This document shows positions 34,921 through 43,141 of a stretch of DNA of 47,870 nt, piece after piece. The position numbers were made by a program, and so were the translations under genes. Origin of the DNA: Coxiellaceae bacterium (lineage in GTDB: Bacteria; Pseudomonadota; Gammaproteobacteria; Coxiellales; Coxiellaceae). Below the pieces are notes generated by a model that was given only the letters and a program-made list of their open reading frames with translations, was not told the DNA's origin and ran no database searches. Each line of letters begins with the position of its first letter. The first letter of the stretch is position 1. The DNA is taken from positions 1-47,870 of the forward strand of contig JARGNX010000005.1 of assembly GCA_029210045.1 (NCBI GenBank), read 5' to 3'.

Positions 34921-35559
34921 ATGAGAAAAAGTTTACTGATCGCTGGTTTGCTAGTGGTATCTGCTACGGCCATGGCGGCTACTAAAACAGTGCCATTAAA
35001 AAGTAATTTTAGTCAGCTATCGGCTGAAGATGGTTTTGAGATTAAGGTGAAATGTGGTGACACTAACAGTGCGACCTTGTCAGGACCGCAAGAAGGTATT
35101 AATAGTGTGTCGATTGGTGTGAGTAATGGTAATTTAAAAATCTCACGTTCAGGACGCGGCTCAGATCGTGGTGTTGAAATCGATGTGACAACGGCTGGTC
35201 CATTGAACACGGCCAATATTCGTGGTGGTGTTGAATTTGAAATGCAAGGTTGTGCGGTGAATAAAGACTCATTCACCATGAATATGCAAGGTGGCACTAA
35301 GGCTGAGCTGAAAGGTAAAACCAATACGTTAAACCTTAATATGAAGCAAGGCTCAACATTTGGTGACGATGATGGCGGTGACATAGTTGCGAATACGGTC
35401 AACGTTAATGGCAACATGGGTGTGCGTGCGTACCTTTGCGAGGCTAAGAAAATTTCAGGTGAAGTATCGATGGGTGCCATTGTTTACACGGGTAAAGATG
35501 CGGACACCGGAGGTTTGAGTACTTCGCGCGGCGCTATGAGCTCAACGTGTAAGTCATAA
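34921..35559 (+). CDS. Secreted protein of the head-GIN (DUF2807-like) type
   Basis: 212 residues. Signal peptide 1-20 (ATAMA-A). The mature part is a Gly/Asn/Thr-rich beta-solenoid-type sequence: FEIKVKCGDTNSATLSGP, NGNLKISR, NTANIRGGVEFEMQGCAVN, GGTKAELKGKTNTLNLNM, NTVNVNGNMGVRAYLCEAK, SGEVSMGAIVYTGK. The pattern of short strands matches DUF2807 (putative auto-transporter adhesin, head GIN domain). Six or so Cys could give disulfides. Function in bacteria is unknown; envelope or surface location is likely. GGAG ahead of the ATG, extended -10 promoter at 34876 and a strong terminator at 35580 make this a monocistronic gene. Confidence 0.8.
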   Translation: MRKSLLIAGLLVVSATAMAATKTVPLKSNFSQLSAEDGFEIKVKCGDTNSATLSGPQEGINSVSIGVSNGNLKISRSGRGSDRGVEIDVTTAGPLNTANIRGGVEFEMQGCAVNKDSFTMNMQGGTKAELKGKTNTLNLNMKQGSTFGDDDGGDIVANTVNVNGNMGVRAYLCEAKKISGEVSMGAIVYTGKDADTGGLSTSRGAMSSTCKS

Positions 35560-35579
35560 TTTTAATTTGTTTGTTATAA

Positions 35580-35608
35580 AGCCCCGGTTTTTATCCGGGG
35601 ATTTTTAT
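35580..35608 (+). terminator. Rho-independent terminator of the GIN-domain gene
   Basis: CCCCGG and CCGGGG form a 6-bp GC-rich stem with a TTTTTAT loop, followed by ATTTTTAT. It begins 21 bases after the stop at 35559. Confidence 0.85.
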
Positions 35609-35695
35609 GTCTGATATCAAAGTATGCTGTGGGTGTGGGTTGACAATAGAAAGAGATTTAAATAGCAGAGTTAAGGTTGAGGGAGGTATTGAGCA

Positions 35696-35986
35696 ATGAA
35701 AGGCACTACATTAACTGATGTAATTAAAAACGAATTAAAAAATAAAGATTTTGCAGCGGCTTATGAGCGTGAGCTACTCATTAATGGTGTAGCTAAATTG
35801 ATTATTTCTCTAAGAAAGAGCAAAAATTTAACGCAGCAACAATTGGCTGATAAGGTGGGAACTTCCCAGTCTGTAATTGCAAGACTTGAAACGGGTAGTG
35901 TTTTACGTGTGCCTTCATTGGATATGTTGAATCGCATAGCTATTGCTACCAAGACAAAAATTAATATCAGTTTTGATGATTTATGA
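35696..35986 (+). CDS. HTH-Xre protein, HigA-type antitoxin-like, orphan
   Basis: 96 residues. N-terminal KNELKNKDFAAAYEREL is typical of HigA-like antitoxins; residues 33-88 are an Xre HTH: LRKSKNLTQQQLADKVGTSQ, VIARLETGSVLRVPSL. A perfect ribosome site (GAGGGAGGT) precedes the ATG. In HigBA systems the toxin precedes the antitoxin, but the 90 bases between the upstream terminator and this ATG hold no toxin frame. So the antitoxin appears orphaned or acts as a free regulator. Nothing follows before 36149. Confidence 0.8.
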   Translation: MKGTTLTDVIKNELKNKDFAAAYERELLINGVAKLIISLRKSKNLTQQQLADKVGTSQSVIARLETGSVLRVPSLDMLNRIAIATKTKINISFDDL

Positions 35987-36148
35987 GCTTAGTGCGCAAT
36001 CACTTTATTATTCTTATGGTTTCACTTGAGTCATTGGCAGAATCAATAAATAGTTATAAAAATTCCTGAGTTTACAATCTGTATAAAAAGTGGTTAAATG
36101 CCGCCATTATTTAATTTATAGATTGAACATACTAGGAGTATATATAAT

Positions 36149-36556
36149 ATGAAGCCTTCAAGCTGCCTAAAAGTTCTTGTTGTACCTTTTGTTATTTCAT
36201 TAACCGGCTGCGCATCGATTGTAAACGGTACTCACCAGACTTTAGCTGTTTCGACACCGCCGACAACTGGCGCTTCATGCACACTAACGAATAGTAAGGG
36301 TAAGTGGTATGTAAAGAGCACGCCAGCATCAGTAAAAGTGCATCGTGCCTATGGTGATTTAACAGCGATTTGTCATAAGCGCGGTTATCGATCAGCCAGC
36401 AGAACGTTTAAGTCAAAAACCAAAGGCATGGCGTTTGGTAATGCCGTATTCGGTGGCGTGATTGGTGCGGGCGTTGATGCTGGTGATGGTGCCGCTTATG
36501 ATTACCCGTCTGATATCGCTGTTCCAATGCGACATGCTGGTCATAAGCATAAGTAG
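36149..36556 (+). CDS. Small lipoprotein of unknown function
   Basis: 135 residues. Lipobox LTGC at 19-22 (SLTGCAS), so it is lipidated at Cys22 and anchored in an envelope membrane. The mature part SIVNGTHQTLAVSTPP...GASCTLTNSKGKWYV...TPASVKVHR...ICHKRGY matches a lipoprotein type common in gammaproteobacteria. Ser at +2 favours outer-membrane sorting. It ends in a His/Lys-rich RHAGHKHK tail. The central FGNAVFGGVIGAGVDAGDGA is a Gly-rich segment. AGGAG stands eleven bases before the ATG. Monocistronic by appearance. Confidence 0.85.
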   Translation: MKPSSCLKVLVVPFVISLTGCASIVNGTHQTLAVSTPPTTGASCTLTNSKGKWYVKSTPASVKVHRAYGDLTAICHKRGYRSASRTFKSKTKGMAFGNAVFGGVIGAGVDAGDGAAYDYPSDIAVPMRHAGHKHK

Positions 36557-36616
36557 TTTGTTGTGATCACTTGTTTACGCTATGACAATACATTTTTTTT
36601 GTCGTATAGTGATCAT

Positions 36617-36931
36617 ATGAGACACAGTCGTTACATGTTTTATATCACTACCATATCAGCAGTAATGCTATTACTGCTGAGTGTGACCTCTATGGTTAAT
36701 CTGTCTGGTTTGTCAAAGCCAGTTGCGGTAACGCCTTGTCACCAATCCCAACCATCTTCCAGTCAGACGTCGACTAGCTGCCAGCAGCATGGGTCGAAGT
36801 ATCTGTCTTTATTAACAGCTAATCAGTTATTCATGGATGATAGCTTTGCCTTGTTGTGCTTTTGTGGCGCATTGGTATTGGCTAGCTTGATTTGGGCTGA
36901 CCTTTTGTTTAAGCCACCGCGTAGGTGCTGA
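36617..36931 (+). CDS. Small membrane protein with a Cys/His-containing loop
   Basis: 104 residues from the ATG at 36617; an in-frame GTG at 36563 is possible but would add an unlikely N-terminus. Two membrane segments: about 9-31 (FYITTISAVMLLLLSVTSM) and about 75-95 (ALLCFCGALVLASLIWADLL). The loop between them, CHQSQPSSSQTSTSCQQHG, carries two Cys and two His and would lie outside the membrane, suited to bind a metal or form a disulfide. No family named. It precedes dsbD by 146 bases; a link to thiol chemistry is possible but speculative. Weak ribosome site. Confidence 0.5.
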   Translation: MRHSRYMFYITTISAVMLLLLSVTSMVNLSGLSKPVAVTPCHQSQPSSSQTSTSCQQHGSKYLSLLTANQLFMDDSFALLCFCGALVLASLIWADLLFKPPRRC

Positions 36932-37077
36932 TAGTTTTTTGTGCTGCTATGCACAGCCAGTTCGCGACTTAAAGTATTGCTCGAATAAGCTACAGGGCAA
37001 GTGTATCAGGCACTTGGTCTCGTGAGGCAATAAATATTCTTAAGTTGAGATTTGCATTTTTACAAAAGGTAAAAAAA

Positions 37078-38421
37078 ATGAAACAAAAAATATTACTATT
37101 GGTGTTGGGTTTATTGGTCAGCACCACAACCGTAGCGGCCACACCCGCGTTGGTAAATCCTAATCATATGAGTTTAACGTTATTGGCATTTTTTGGTGCT
37201 GGTATTTTATTGGCCTTTACGCCATGCGTGTTGCCTATGATTCCGATTTTATCGGGCATTATTGTTGGTCAAAAAAAGCCCAGCACGATGCGTACACTGC
37301 AGCTTAGCGTGGTGTTTGTTTTGAGCATGGCGGTGACTTATGCGATAGCGGGGGTTATTGCTGGTTATTTAGGCGGGACGATTCAAGCAGCGTTGCAAGT
37401 GCCGTGGGTCATTGCCTTATTTAGTGCCATTTTTGTGGTGATGGCATTATCGATGTTTGGTTGGTTTGAGTTACGCATGCCAAGTTTTATTCAAAATAAA
37501 ATTCATCATTCGAGTAACAAACAAACCAGTGGCAGTTTAATTGGTGTGGCAGCGATGGGGGTATTGTCAACCTTGATTGCCTCGCCGTGCGTGACAGCCC
37601 CGCTGGTGACCGTGTTAACCTATATTGGAGAAACCGGCAATGCATTACTCGGTGGCGGGATCCTGTTTTCATTAGCCTTAGGGATGGGGGTTCCATTGAT
37701 TTTATTTGGATTAGGGGAGGGTGTTATGTTGCCGCGAGCAGGTCAGTGGATGCATCAGGTCAAGGCTTTGTTTGGTGTCATGATGTTGGGTGTGGCGTTA
37801 TGGATGTTATCGCGTATTATTCCGATGTCGGTGACGCTGTTGCTAGCGGCGGTGTTAATTATCGTTAGTGCAGTGGCATTTGGTGCGTTGGATTTTAAGG
37901 GTAATATTCATCGTATACAGCGCGGTATTAGCTTTTCTGCGTTGGTGTATGGTGTGATCTTAATGGTTGGTGTGGCACACGGTGATCAGTCGTTTTGGCA
38001 GCCATTATCTGCTTCTCAAACGACAACTGCTTCACCAAAGGCCGCGGCGAAACCAACGGATCAGTTATTTACTTACGTTAAAACGCAAGCTGATTTAGAT
38101 AAGGCGTTAGCGAGTGCAAAAGCGGCAGGTAAGCCAGCACTTGTTGATTTTTGGGCTAACTGGTGCTCGGACTGTGCGGCATTGGATAGAGGTGTTTTAT
38201 CTAATCTTGCGATTCAACAACAAATGCAAGCTTTTGCATTGATTCGTGTGGATGTGAGTAAGTCTAATCCTGAACTAAAAGCGATTGAAAAAGCGCATAA
38301 GGTGTATGGCATTCCGACGTTTGTTTTCTATAACAAACAAGGTGATGAGTTGATAAAACAACAAATGAGTGGTGAGATTACGCAGTTGTCGTTATCGACT
38401 ACATTAAAACAGCTATCATAA
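37078..38421 (+). CDS. dsbD: Thiol:disulfide interchange protein DsbD-like, lacking the N-terminal alpha domain
   Basis: Passes electrons from cytoplasmic thioredoxin across the inner membrane to periplasmic thiols. 447 residues, versus about 565 in E. coli. After a signal-type segment (1-21) eight membrane helices follow, with FTPCVLPM and SPCVTAPL holding the paired Cys of the beta domain. Residues about 330-447 are the gamma thioredoxin domain with WANWCSDC. The N-terminal DsbD-alpha domain is missing, so a separate partner must receive electrons. Start: ATG at 37078 with AAAGGTAAAAAA upstream; an upstream in-frame start at 37045 is unlikely. Its end is followed by palindromic repeat copy 2. 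Confidence 0.9.
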   Translation: MKQKILLLVLGLLVSTTTVAATPALVNPNHMSLTLLAFFGAGILLAFTPCVLPMIPILSGIIVGQKKPSTMRTLQLSVVFVLSMAVTYAIAGVIAGYLGGTIQAALQVPWVIALFSAIFVVMALSMFGWFELRMPSFIQNKIHHSSNKQTSGSLIGVAAMGVLSTLIASPCVTAPLVTVLTYIGETGNALLGGGILFSLALGMGVPLILFGLGEGVMLPRAGQWMHQVKALFGVMMLGVALWMLSRIIPMSVTLLLAAVLIIVSAVAFGALDFKGNIHRIQRGISFSALVYGVILMVGVAHGDQSFWQPLSASQTTTASPKAAAKPTDQLFTYVKTQADLDKALASAKAAGKPALVDFWANWCSDCAALDRGVLSNLAIQQQMQAFALIRVDVSKSNPELKAIEKAHKVYGIPTFVFYNKQGDELIKQQMSGEITQLSLSTTLKQLS

Positions 38422-38429
38422 AAGCGCCT

Positions 38430-38463
38430 GTCATCCCGGCCCCCGAGCCGGGATCCAGTATTA
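38430..38463. repeat. Palindromic GTCATCCCGG element, copy 2 (half)
   Basis: GTCATCCCGGCCCCCGAGCC, then GGGATCCAGTATTA. CCCGGC and GCCGGG form a strong 6-bp hairpin. It matches the right half of the element at 3125, read on the minus strand. It starts nine bases after the dsbD stop, between convergent dsbD and trmL, where it may act as a transcription barrier for both. Confidence 0.75.
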
Positions 38464-38553
38464 CAAACCTCGTGCTAGTGGTATCGAGCCATGAAGCAAA
38501 ATGGATACGCCGTTCGCCTTGGTATATTGAAGCTACATTAGCTCCAGTAGTGC

Positions 38554-39018
38554 CTATTTAATATTAAAACCCAATTGCCGCCAGGCTTCATACAAGATAA
38601 TACTGACGGCATTGGATAAATTAAGACTGCGGCTTTCAGGTTTCATAGGAATGCGTATGCGTTGTTCGGTGGGGGTGTTATTAATAATATCCATCGGCAA
38701 GCCGCGTGTTTCAGGACCAAACATCAACATGTCTTCATCTTGATATTGTGGGTTAGTGTGTGGGCTGCTGCCCTTGGTAGTGCAAGCAAAAATACGTCTA
38801 TCATTATGTTTTTCAGCAAAGGCTTCGTAATCATCATATTGCTGCACATGAGCAAATTCATGGTAATCCAAGCCAGCGCGGCGGCATTGTTTGTCTGATA
38901 AATCAAAACCCATTGGATGAATCACATGCAATTGCGCGCCGCTATTGGCACACAGGCGAATAATATTTCCTGTGTTCGGTGGGATTTCTGGTTGATATAA
39001 AACAATATGTAAGCTCAT
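38554..39018 (-). CDS. trmL: tRNA (cytidine/uridine-34 2'-O)-methyltransferase TrmL
   Basis: SPOUT methyltransferase that modifies the wobble ribose of tRNA-Leu. 154 residues, family length about 157. Seen: [20 protein letters not shown] (motif 1), [20 protein letters not shown] (motif 2) and [19 protein letters not shown] (motif 3), all family hallmarks. Start: ATG at 39018 with AAGGAATTC upstream; the open frame extends further upstream but only into the mlaA terminator region and is not conserved. It lies downstream of mlaA, separated by the terminator at 39045. Confidence 0.95.
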   Translation of the reverse strand: MSLHIVLYQPEIPPNTGNIIRLCANSGAQLHVIHPMGFDLSDKQCRRAGLDYHEFAHVQQYDDYEAFAEKHNDRRIFACTTKGSSPHTNPQYQDEDMLMFGPETRGLPMDIINNTPTEQRIRIPMKPESRSLNLSNAVSIILYEAWRQLGFNIK

Positions 39019-39044
39019 TGAATTCCTTGCGCTGGGGTTGTAAA

Positions 39045-39070
39045 AAAGGGAGCGACTGCTCGCTCCCTTT
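39045..39070 (-). terminator. Rho-independent terminator of mlaA
   Basis: AAAGGGAGCG and CGCTCCCTTT are 10-base perfect arms with a 6-base loop; on the minus strand it runs on into TTTTTTACAA. It lies 22 bases after the mlaA stop at 39092. Confidence 0.9.
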
Positions 39071-39091
39071 AAAGTGTAAGTAGAATGCTTG

Positions 39092-40123
39092 TTAAGCAGT
39101 GTGGCCGGTTTTAGCTCCTGCTGCTGCAGTCGGCACATCCTTGCTGACCTTGTGACTAACTTTGGTATGACTAGCTGCAGTCGTACCACCATTACCTTTA
39201 GGTGTTGAAGTTGGCACGGGTGTAGTGCTGCTGCCATCAGCTGTTATCATGCCGCTTTCATTGGCAACAGGGTCGGTGAAAATATTACCGCCTATACCAG
39301 ATTCTGTTGGATCAAAATAACTAGCTTGGCTCAATGGTAAGCTGTTACGTCGAATTTGCGAATTCCGTGCTTGCATGTAGCCATTACGAATAAACACGTA
39401 AGGATCGAATGCATCGCGCATCAGTTTATAGGCAGGCATTAAGCGCGCTTGAAGGTCGAGTTGCTTACCCCCTAATAAGGCCCAAACAGTACCGCTCTTA
39501 TTAAAGTAAGGGTAAGGGCTCATATAAACATTAAACGGAATAGCAAAACCATCGCGGAAGGTAGATGGTCCCAAAATCGGTAACATAATAAATTTTGAAC
39601 GTTTAGCCCCCCAAGTGGCTAGAGTCATACCGAAATCGGTTTGGTGGGGCTTAAGACCCATGTGTTTAGCGACATCAAAGATACCGCCGATACCGATTGT
39701 GCTATTAATAATCAGACGCCAGAAGTCGTTGAAGAAGTATTTAACTTTGCCTTGTAATAAATCATTAGGCAGGGTGGTGACGGTGCTGATGTTGTTATAG
39801 ACATTGCTTACACCGCGCTGTACTGGGCTCCATACCCCGTTGGAATAAATATAGGCAATTGGTTCTACAAATAAACCGAGAAACACTTTATTAAATTCGA
39901 ATACACCGCGATTGAATTTTTCATATGGATCTACTTGGTAGCCGTTTTGTTGCAAATTGGGGTTGTTCAAAGTTTCAGGGGAGGTGTTATCAAGCGTTTT
40001 TTGCGTATTTTCTGCGGTTGTAGCGCCGACTTCATGAAGGTTGGCCAAGCTACTGGAAAAACTTGCGCACAATGCGACAGTTAAGCCGATGCTGGTGACC
40101 TTGCTAAAAATGCTTTTATTCAT
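39092..40123 (-). CDS. mlaA: MlaA/VacJ family outer-membrane lipid-asymmetry protein
   Basis: Removes misplaced phospholipids from the outer leaflet of the outer membrane and hands them to MlaC. 343 residues, versus about 250 in E. coli. Conserved core about 65-250: [94 protein letters not shown]. The N-terminus has a signal peptide but no lipobox Cys (VALCAS has Leu before Cys), though MlaA is normally a lipoprotein. An extra Thr/Ala/Ser-rich tail of about 70 residues follows the core. CGGAGATCC precedes the ATG; terminator at 39045. No mla transport genes nearby. Confidence 0.92.
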   Translation of the reverse strand: MNKSIFSKVTSIGLTVALCASFSSSLANLHEVGATTAENTQKTLDNTSPETLNNPNLQQNGYQVDPYEKFNRGVFEFNKVFLGLFVEPIAYIYSNGVWSPVQRGVSNVYNNISTVTTLPNDLLQGKVKYFFNDFWRLIINSTIGIGGIFDVAKHMGLKPHQTDFGMTLATWGAKRSKFIMLPILGPSTFRDGFAIPFNVYMSPYPYFNKSGTVWALLGGKQLDLQARLMPAYKLMRDAFDPYVFIRNGYMQARNSQIRRNSLPLSQASYFDPTESGIGGNIFTDPVANESGMITADGSSTTPVPTSTPKGNGGTTAASHTKVSHKVSKDVPTAAAGAKTGHTA

Positions 40124-40296
40124 ACGGAGATCCTTTCACGTGTTCCTGGTTCAGCGTGTAGTGTAACAGCTATTTCCGCTTAGCTTAAGTGAGAATAGCT
40201 CCTTGGTGTAAAAATCCCCCACGCGTAGAGCTAGCGGTGTTATACTAGGCTCTGTCAGCAGACCCTAGCTCAGCTAATTTTTTTGTGAGAATTAAT

Positions 40297-41139
40297 ATGC
40301 GTAATCCTTTCCAAGCCATTGCTTCTGTTTTGTTCACGCCAGGAAGCCAGCCACAACGTTTTGCAAAAGCACATACCACTGGTGCGCATGGCATTATGTT
40401 AGACCTTGAAGATGCGGTTGGTGACAACGATAAAATTATGGCGCGTGATACCGTATGCGATTATTTAAACAATTACCAGCCGCAAGACAATTTCATGTGT
40501 GGGTTGCGAGTCAATGAGGTGTCTACGCCATTTGGTCAAGGTGATTTGGCTAAGCTTAGTGAATGCCAGTACTTACCCGATCTTATTGCATTACCTAAAG
40601 TCGAAAGCCCAGATGATGTGCGTATGGCGGCAGAGCTTGAAGTGCCTTTATTGGTAATGATCGAATCTGAACTGGGGCTGCGGCGTGCTGAAGAAATTTT
40701 AGCGGCCAGTGAGCGGGTTGAGGTGTTGTTTTTTGGTGGCTATGATTTTGCTGCTGATTTAGGGTCACAGTGCGAATGGCAGAGTATGTTAATGATACGC
40801 AGTCAGCTGGTATTGTTAGCGCGTCGATTTGATTGTGCGTTATGGGATGTGCCTTATATTGATTTGGATGACAAAGACGATGTGGCTTTACAGCAAGAAT
40901 GCCAAGCTTTAAAAAGCATGGGCTTTACTGGAAAAATGGCGATCCACCCTAAGCACATTGCGGCGATTAACGATGTGTTTATGCCTAGCCAAGCTGAGGT
41001 GACTGAAGCGCAAGCGATAGTGCAGGTGATGCAACAATCGGATGGAAATGCTTGTCGGCATAACGGTAAGATGATTGATCAGCCACTGATACGCAGTGCG
41101 GAACGAATAATAGCAATGAATAAGATGAGGGAAAGCTAA
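40297..41139 (+). CDS. ripC: HpcH/HpaI-CitE family lyase, likely citramalyl-CoA lyase (RipC/Ccl)
   Basis: Citrate lyase beta-like enzyme that would cleave (S)-citramalyl-CoA to acetyl-CoA and pyruvate, the last step of itaconate breakdown. 280 residues. Seen: SVLFTPGSQPQRFAKA (4-21), GIMLDLEDAVGDNDK with the magnesium Glu/Asp, LPKVESPDDV, VMIESELGLRRA and GKMAIHPKHI. Start: ATG at 40297 with GAGA upstream; an in-frame GTG at 40285 would add four residues. First gene of a three-gene operon; the next gene starts within its stop codon (TAATG). Function is inferred from the family and from the two partner genes, since CitE-like lyases alone are not specific. Confidence 0.85.
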   Translation: MRNPFQAIASVLFTPGSQPQRFAKAHTTGAHGIMLDLEDAVGDNDKIMARDTVCDYLNNYQPQDNFMCGLRVNEVSTPFGQGDLAKLSECQYLPDLIALPKVESPDDVRMAAELEVPLLVMIESELGLRRAEEILAASERVEVLFFGGYDFAADLGSQCEWQSMLMIRSQLVLLARRFDCALWDVPYIDLDDKDDVALQQECQALKSMGFTGKMAIHPKHIAAINDVFMPSQAEVTEAQAIVQVMQQSDGNACRHNGKMIDQPLIRSAERIIAMNKMRES

Positions 41140-41672
41140 TGAAGAAAGAAGACCATGCGTTTTATTCGCATGTAAAAGTTAAAGACAATGTGTATCGAGA
41201 GCGCAATGGTGTTGAGTATGAAGATTTTGAGATCGGTCAGGTGTTTCAGCATCGCCCTGGTTTAACAGTAACGCAAGACATGAATACACAGCATACCTTG
41301 ATGACATATAACCAAGCGATGATACATACCGATGTGCGTTACGCAGCCAAAACCGAGTGGGAACGCCCCTTGATTGTTAGCACACTAACGCTGTCATTAG
41401 TGACTGGCATGTCGACAAAAACGTTTGGTCGTGTGGTAGCAAATTTGGCCTGGAATAACGTCAATATGACTTACCCTTTATATGCTGGTGATACCCTCTA
41501 TGCGGAATCCGAAGTCAAAGAAAAGCGTTTGTCGAATTCCCGTAAAGGTCAGGGTATTTTAACGATACATACTCGTGGTATGAATAATAATGGTACGGAA
41601 GTGTGCTCATTCGATCGTACGCTGTTAGTGTATTGTCGCGGTCACGGTCCCTATGAGAAAGCGGAATACTAA
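41139..41672 (+). CDS. ripB: MaoC-family hydratase, likely itaconyl-CoA hydratase (RipB/Ich)
   Basis: Hot-dog-fold hydratase; in the itaconate pathway it would hydrate itaconyl-CoA (via mesaconyl-CoA) to citramalyl-CoA. 177 residues. Seen: YEDFEIGQVFQHRPGLTVTQ, TLMTYNQAMIHTDVRYAAKT (family HxD-type hydratase motif region), LIVSTLTLSLVTGMSTKTFG, ANLAWNNVNMTYPLYAGDTL and SEVKEKRLS. It resembles mesaconyl-CoA hydratases too. Its ATG overlaps the ripC stop and its own stop is followed directly by the CoA-transferase ATG, so the three are translationally coupled. Confidence 0.85.
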   Translation: MKKEDHAFYSHVKVKDNVYRERNGVEYEDFEIGQVFQHRPGLTVTQDMNTQHTLMTYNQAMIHTDVRYAAKTEWERPLIVSTLTLSLVTGMSTKTFGRVVANLAWNNVNMTYPLYAGDTLYAESEVKEKRLSNSRKGQGILTIHTRGMNNNGTEVCSFDRTLLVYCRGHGPYEKAEY

Positions 41673-42992
41673 ATGAGCGTCGAAAGCTATTATCAATCGA
41701 AATTAATGAACGCCGAACAAGCCGTTGAGAAAATTGCTGATCACAGTCGCTGTTGCATGAGCCATGGTATTTCGCAACCACCGGCTATTTTACAGGCACT
41801 GGCGCAGCGAGCCCGCGCCGGTGATCTTACGGATTTATCGGTTTACTATGTGCATTCAGAAAAAGCAGCGGCCGATACTATTTTAGCGGATGATTTGATT
41901 GATGTGTTTCACCCAAATGCCGGGTTTTATGCCGCGGCAGAGAAGCGGTTGCGTCAATTGGATAAAGCTAAGGGTCGGCGTGTCGTTAATTACATTCCCA
42001 ATACGTTGAGTCAATTTCCAATAATATTACGTGACAGTATCAAACCTGACAGTTTTATTACGATGGTGAGTCCGATGGATGAGGCGGGTTACTTTTCATT
42101 AGGCACGAGCCCGGATTATGGCCGTATGGCATCGCGTATTGCACCTACTGTTATTGTGGAAGTGAATAAGCATATGCCACGTACGTTCGGTGATACAAAG
42201 ATTCATGTTACCGAGGTGGCGGCAATAGTTGAAAATGATTCTGCTTTACAGCAAATGATTGCGCGCGAGCCAACAGAAGCTGAATTTGTTATTGCCAAGA
42301 TCATTGCAGAGCAAATCAATGATGGTGATACTTTGCAATTGGCAGCCAGCGGTGTTTCAAAAGCGGTGTGCCAATGCTTGCATAACCATAAAGACTTGGG
42401 TTTGCATTCGGAGTTATTGTCTTCGGGTTTGATTCCATTAATGCGTTCAGGTGTGTTAAATGGTCGCCGTAAAAATATTCACACCCATAAGCATTTATTT
42501 ACGTTATGTTATGGTGATGCAGCTCTGTATGAATACATGAACCAAAATCCAGCCATTGAAGGTTATGGTACGGAATATATTAATTCACCTGCGGTAATAG
42601 CGAGCAATCATAATATGTTTTCCATTAATTCAGCGGTGGAGATTGATCTGTTTGGTCAAACCAGTGCGGAGTCTATGGCATGGCGTCAATACAGCGGCGC
42701 CGGAGGGCAAAATGATTTTGTGCGTGGTGCCTATCAATCACACGGTGGACGCTCGGTATTAGCGTTTGCATCGACAGCCAAACAGGGCACTATTTCACGT
42801 ATTGTGCCTAAAATTAATGGAACTATCACCAATAATCGCATGGATGTTGATTGGGTGGTTACTGAGCACGGTAAGGCGCATTTAAAGGGATTAACGACTT
42901 ATGAGCGAGCGAAGGCTTTGATTGAGTTGGCCCATCCGGATTTTCGTGAATCTTTACACAATGCGGCAGTGCAACAGCATATCTTTGTTTGA
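41673..42992 (+). CDS. ripA: Acetyl-CoA hydrolase/transferase family, likely itaconate CoA-transferase (RipA/Ict)
   Basis: 439 residues, the size and pattern of 4-hydroxybutyrate-type (Cat2) family I CoA-transferases. In the itaconate pathway it would transfer CoA from succinyl- or acetyl-CoA to itaconate. Seen: HGISQPPAILQALAQRA, PMDEAGYFSLGTSPDYG, IEGYGTEYINSPAVIAS, SAVEIDLFGQTSAES with Glu323 as the probable catalytic Glu, GAGGQNDFVRGAYQSHGGRS and DWVVTEHGKAHLKGLT. It shares no gap with ripB. A degenerate copy of its 3' end lies at 46101-46197. The gene order ripC-ripB-ripA keeps the same three families as in Yersinia and Pseudomonas. Confidence 0.88.
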   Translation: MSVESYYQSKLMNAEQAVEKIADHSRCCMSHGISQPPAILQALAQRARAGDLTDLSVYYVHSEKAAADTILADDLIDVFHPNAGFYAAAEKRLRQLDKAKGRRVVNYIPNTLSQFPIILRDSIKPDSFITMVSPMDEAGYFSLGTSPDYGRMASRIAPTVIVEVNKHMPRTFGDTKIHVTEVAAIVENDSALQQMIAREPTEAEFVIAKIIAEQINDGDTLQLAASGVSKAVCQCLHNHKDLGLHSELLSSGLIPLMRSGVLNGRRKNIHTHKHLFTLCYGDAALYEYMNQNPAIEGYGTEYINSPAVIASNHNMFSINSAVEIDLFGQTSAESMAWRQYSGAGGQNDFVRGAYQSHGGRSVLAFASTAKQGTISRIVPKINGTITNNRMDVDWVVTEHGKAHLKGLTTYERAKALIELAHPDFRESLHNAAVQQHIFV

Positions 42993-43005
42993 TATAGGAG
43001 GAGTA

Positions 43006-43095
43006 ATGGAAAAATATTACTGCAATGCTTGTATCGATTTACGCCCCTTTGTTCTCCTGGCTATTGTGTTGTTAGCGGTGGTGGCGCTCACTTGA
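43006..43095 (+). CDS. 29-residue single-pass membrane protein after ripA
   Basis: Short frame: MEKYYCNACIDLRP followed by one hydrophobic segment of about 14 residues (FVLLAIVLLAVVAL) and Thr. An excellent ribosome site (ATAGGAGGAGT) stands just before the ATG, 14 bases after the ripA stop, so it is probably the fourth gene of the operon. Cys6 and Cys9 form a CxxC. Too short for usual gene callers. Function unknown; small membrane proteins often modulate transporters or enzymes. Confidence 0.6.
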   Translation: MEKYYCNACIDLRPFVLLAIVLLAVVALT

Positions 43096-43141
43096 TAAAG
43101 AAACGGGATTGCGCAAGCATTTTGTTCAATATTGAAGGCGG

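Noticed and set aside
35013..35480. Minus-strand frame of 155 codons opposite the GIN-domain gene
   Set aside because: A shadow of a Gly/Thr-rich gene; the plus strand has signal peptide, promoter, ribosome site and terminator.
35640..35663. TTGACA with TTAAAT before the HTH gene at 35696
   Set aside because: The spacer is only 12 bases, too short for a sigma70 promoter.
38554..39237. Longer version of the trmL frame starting at 39237
   Set aside because: The extra 73 codons run through the mlaA terminator and antisense... of the mlaA 3' end and are not part of the TrmL family; the ATG at 39018 has a ribosome site.
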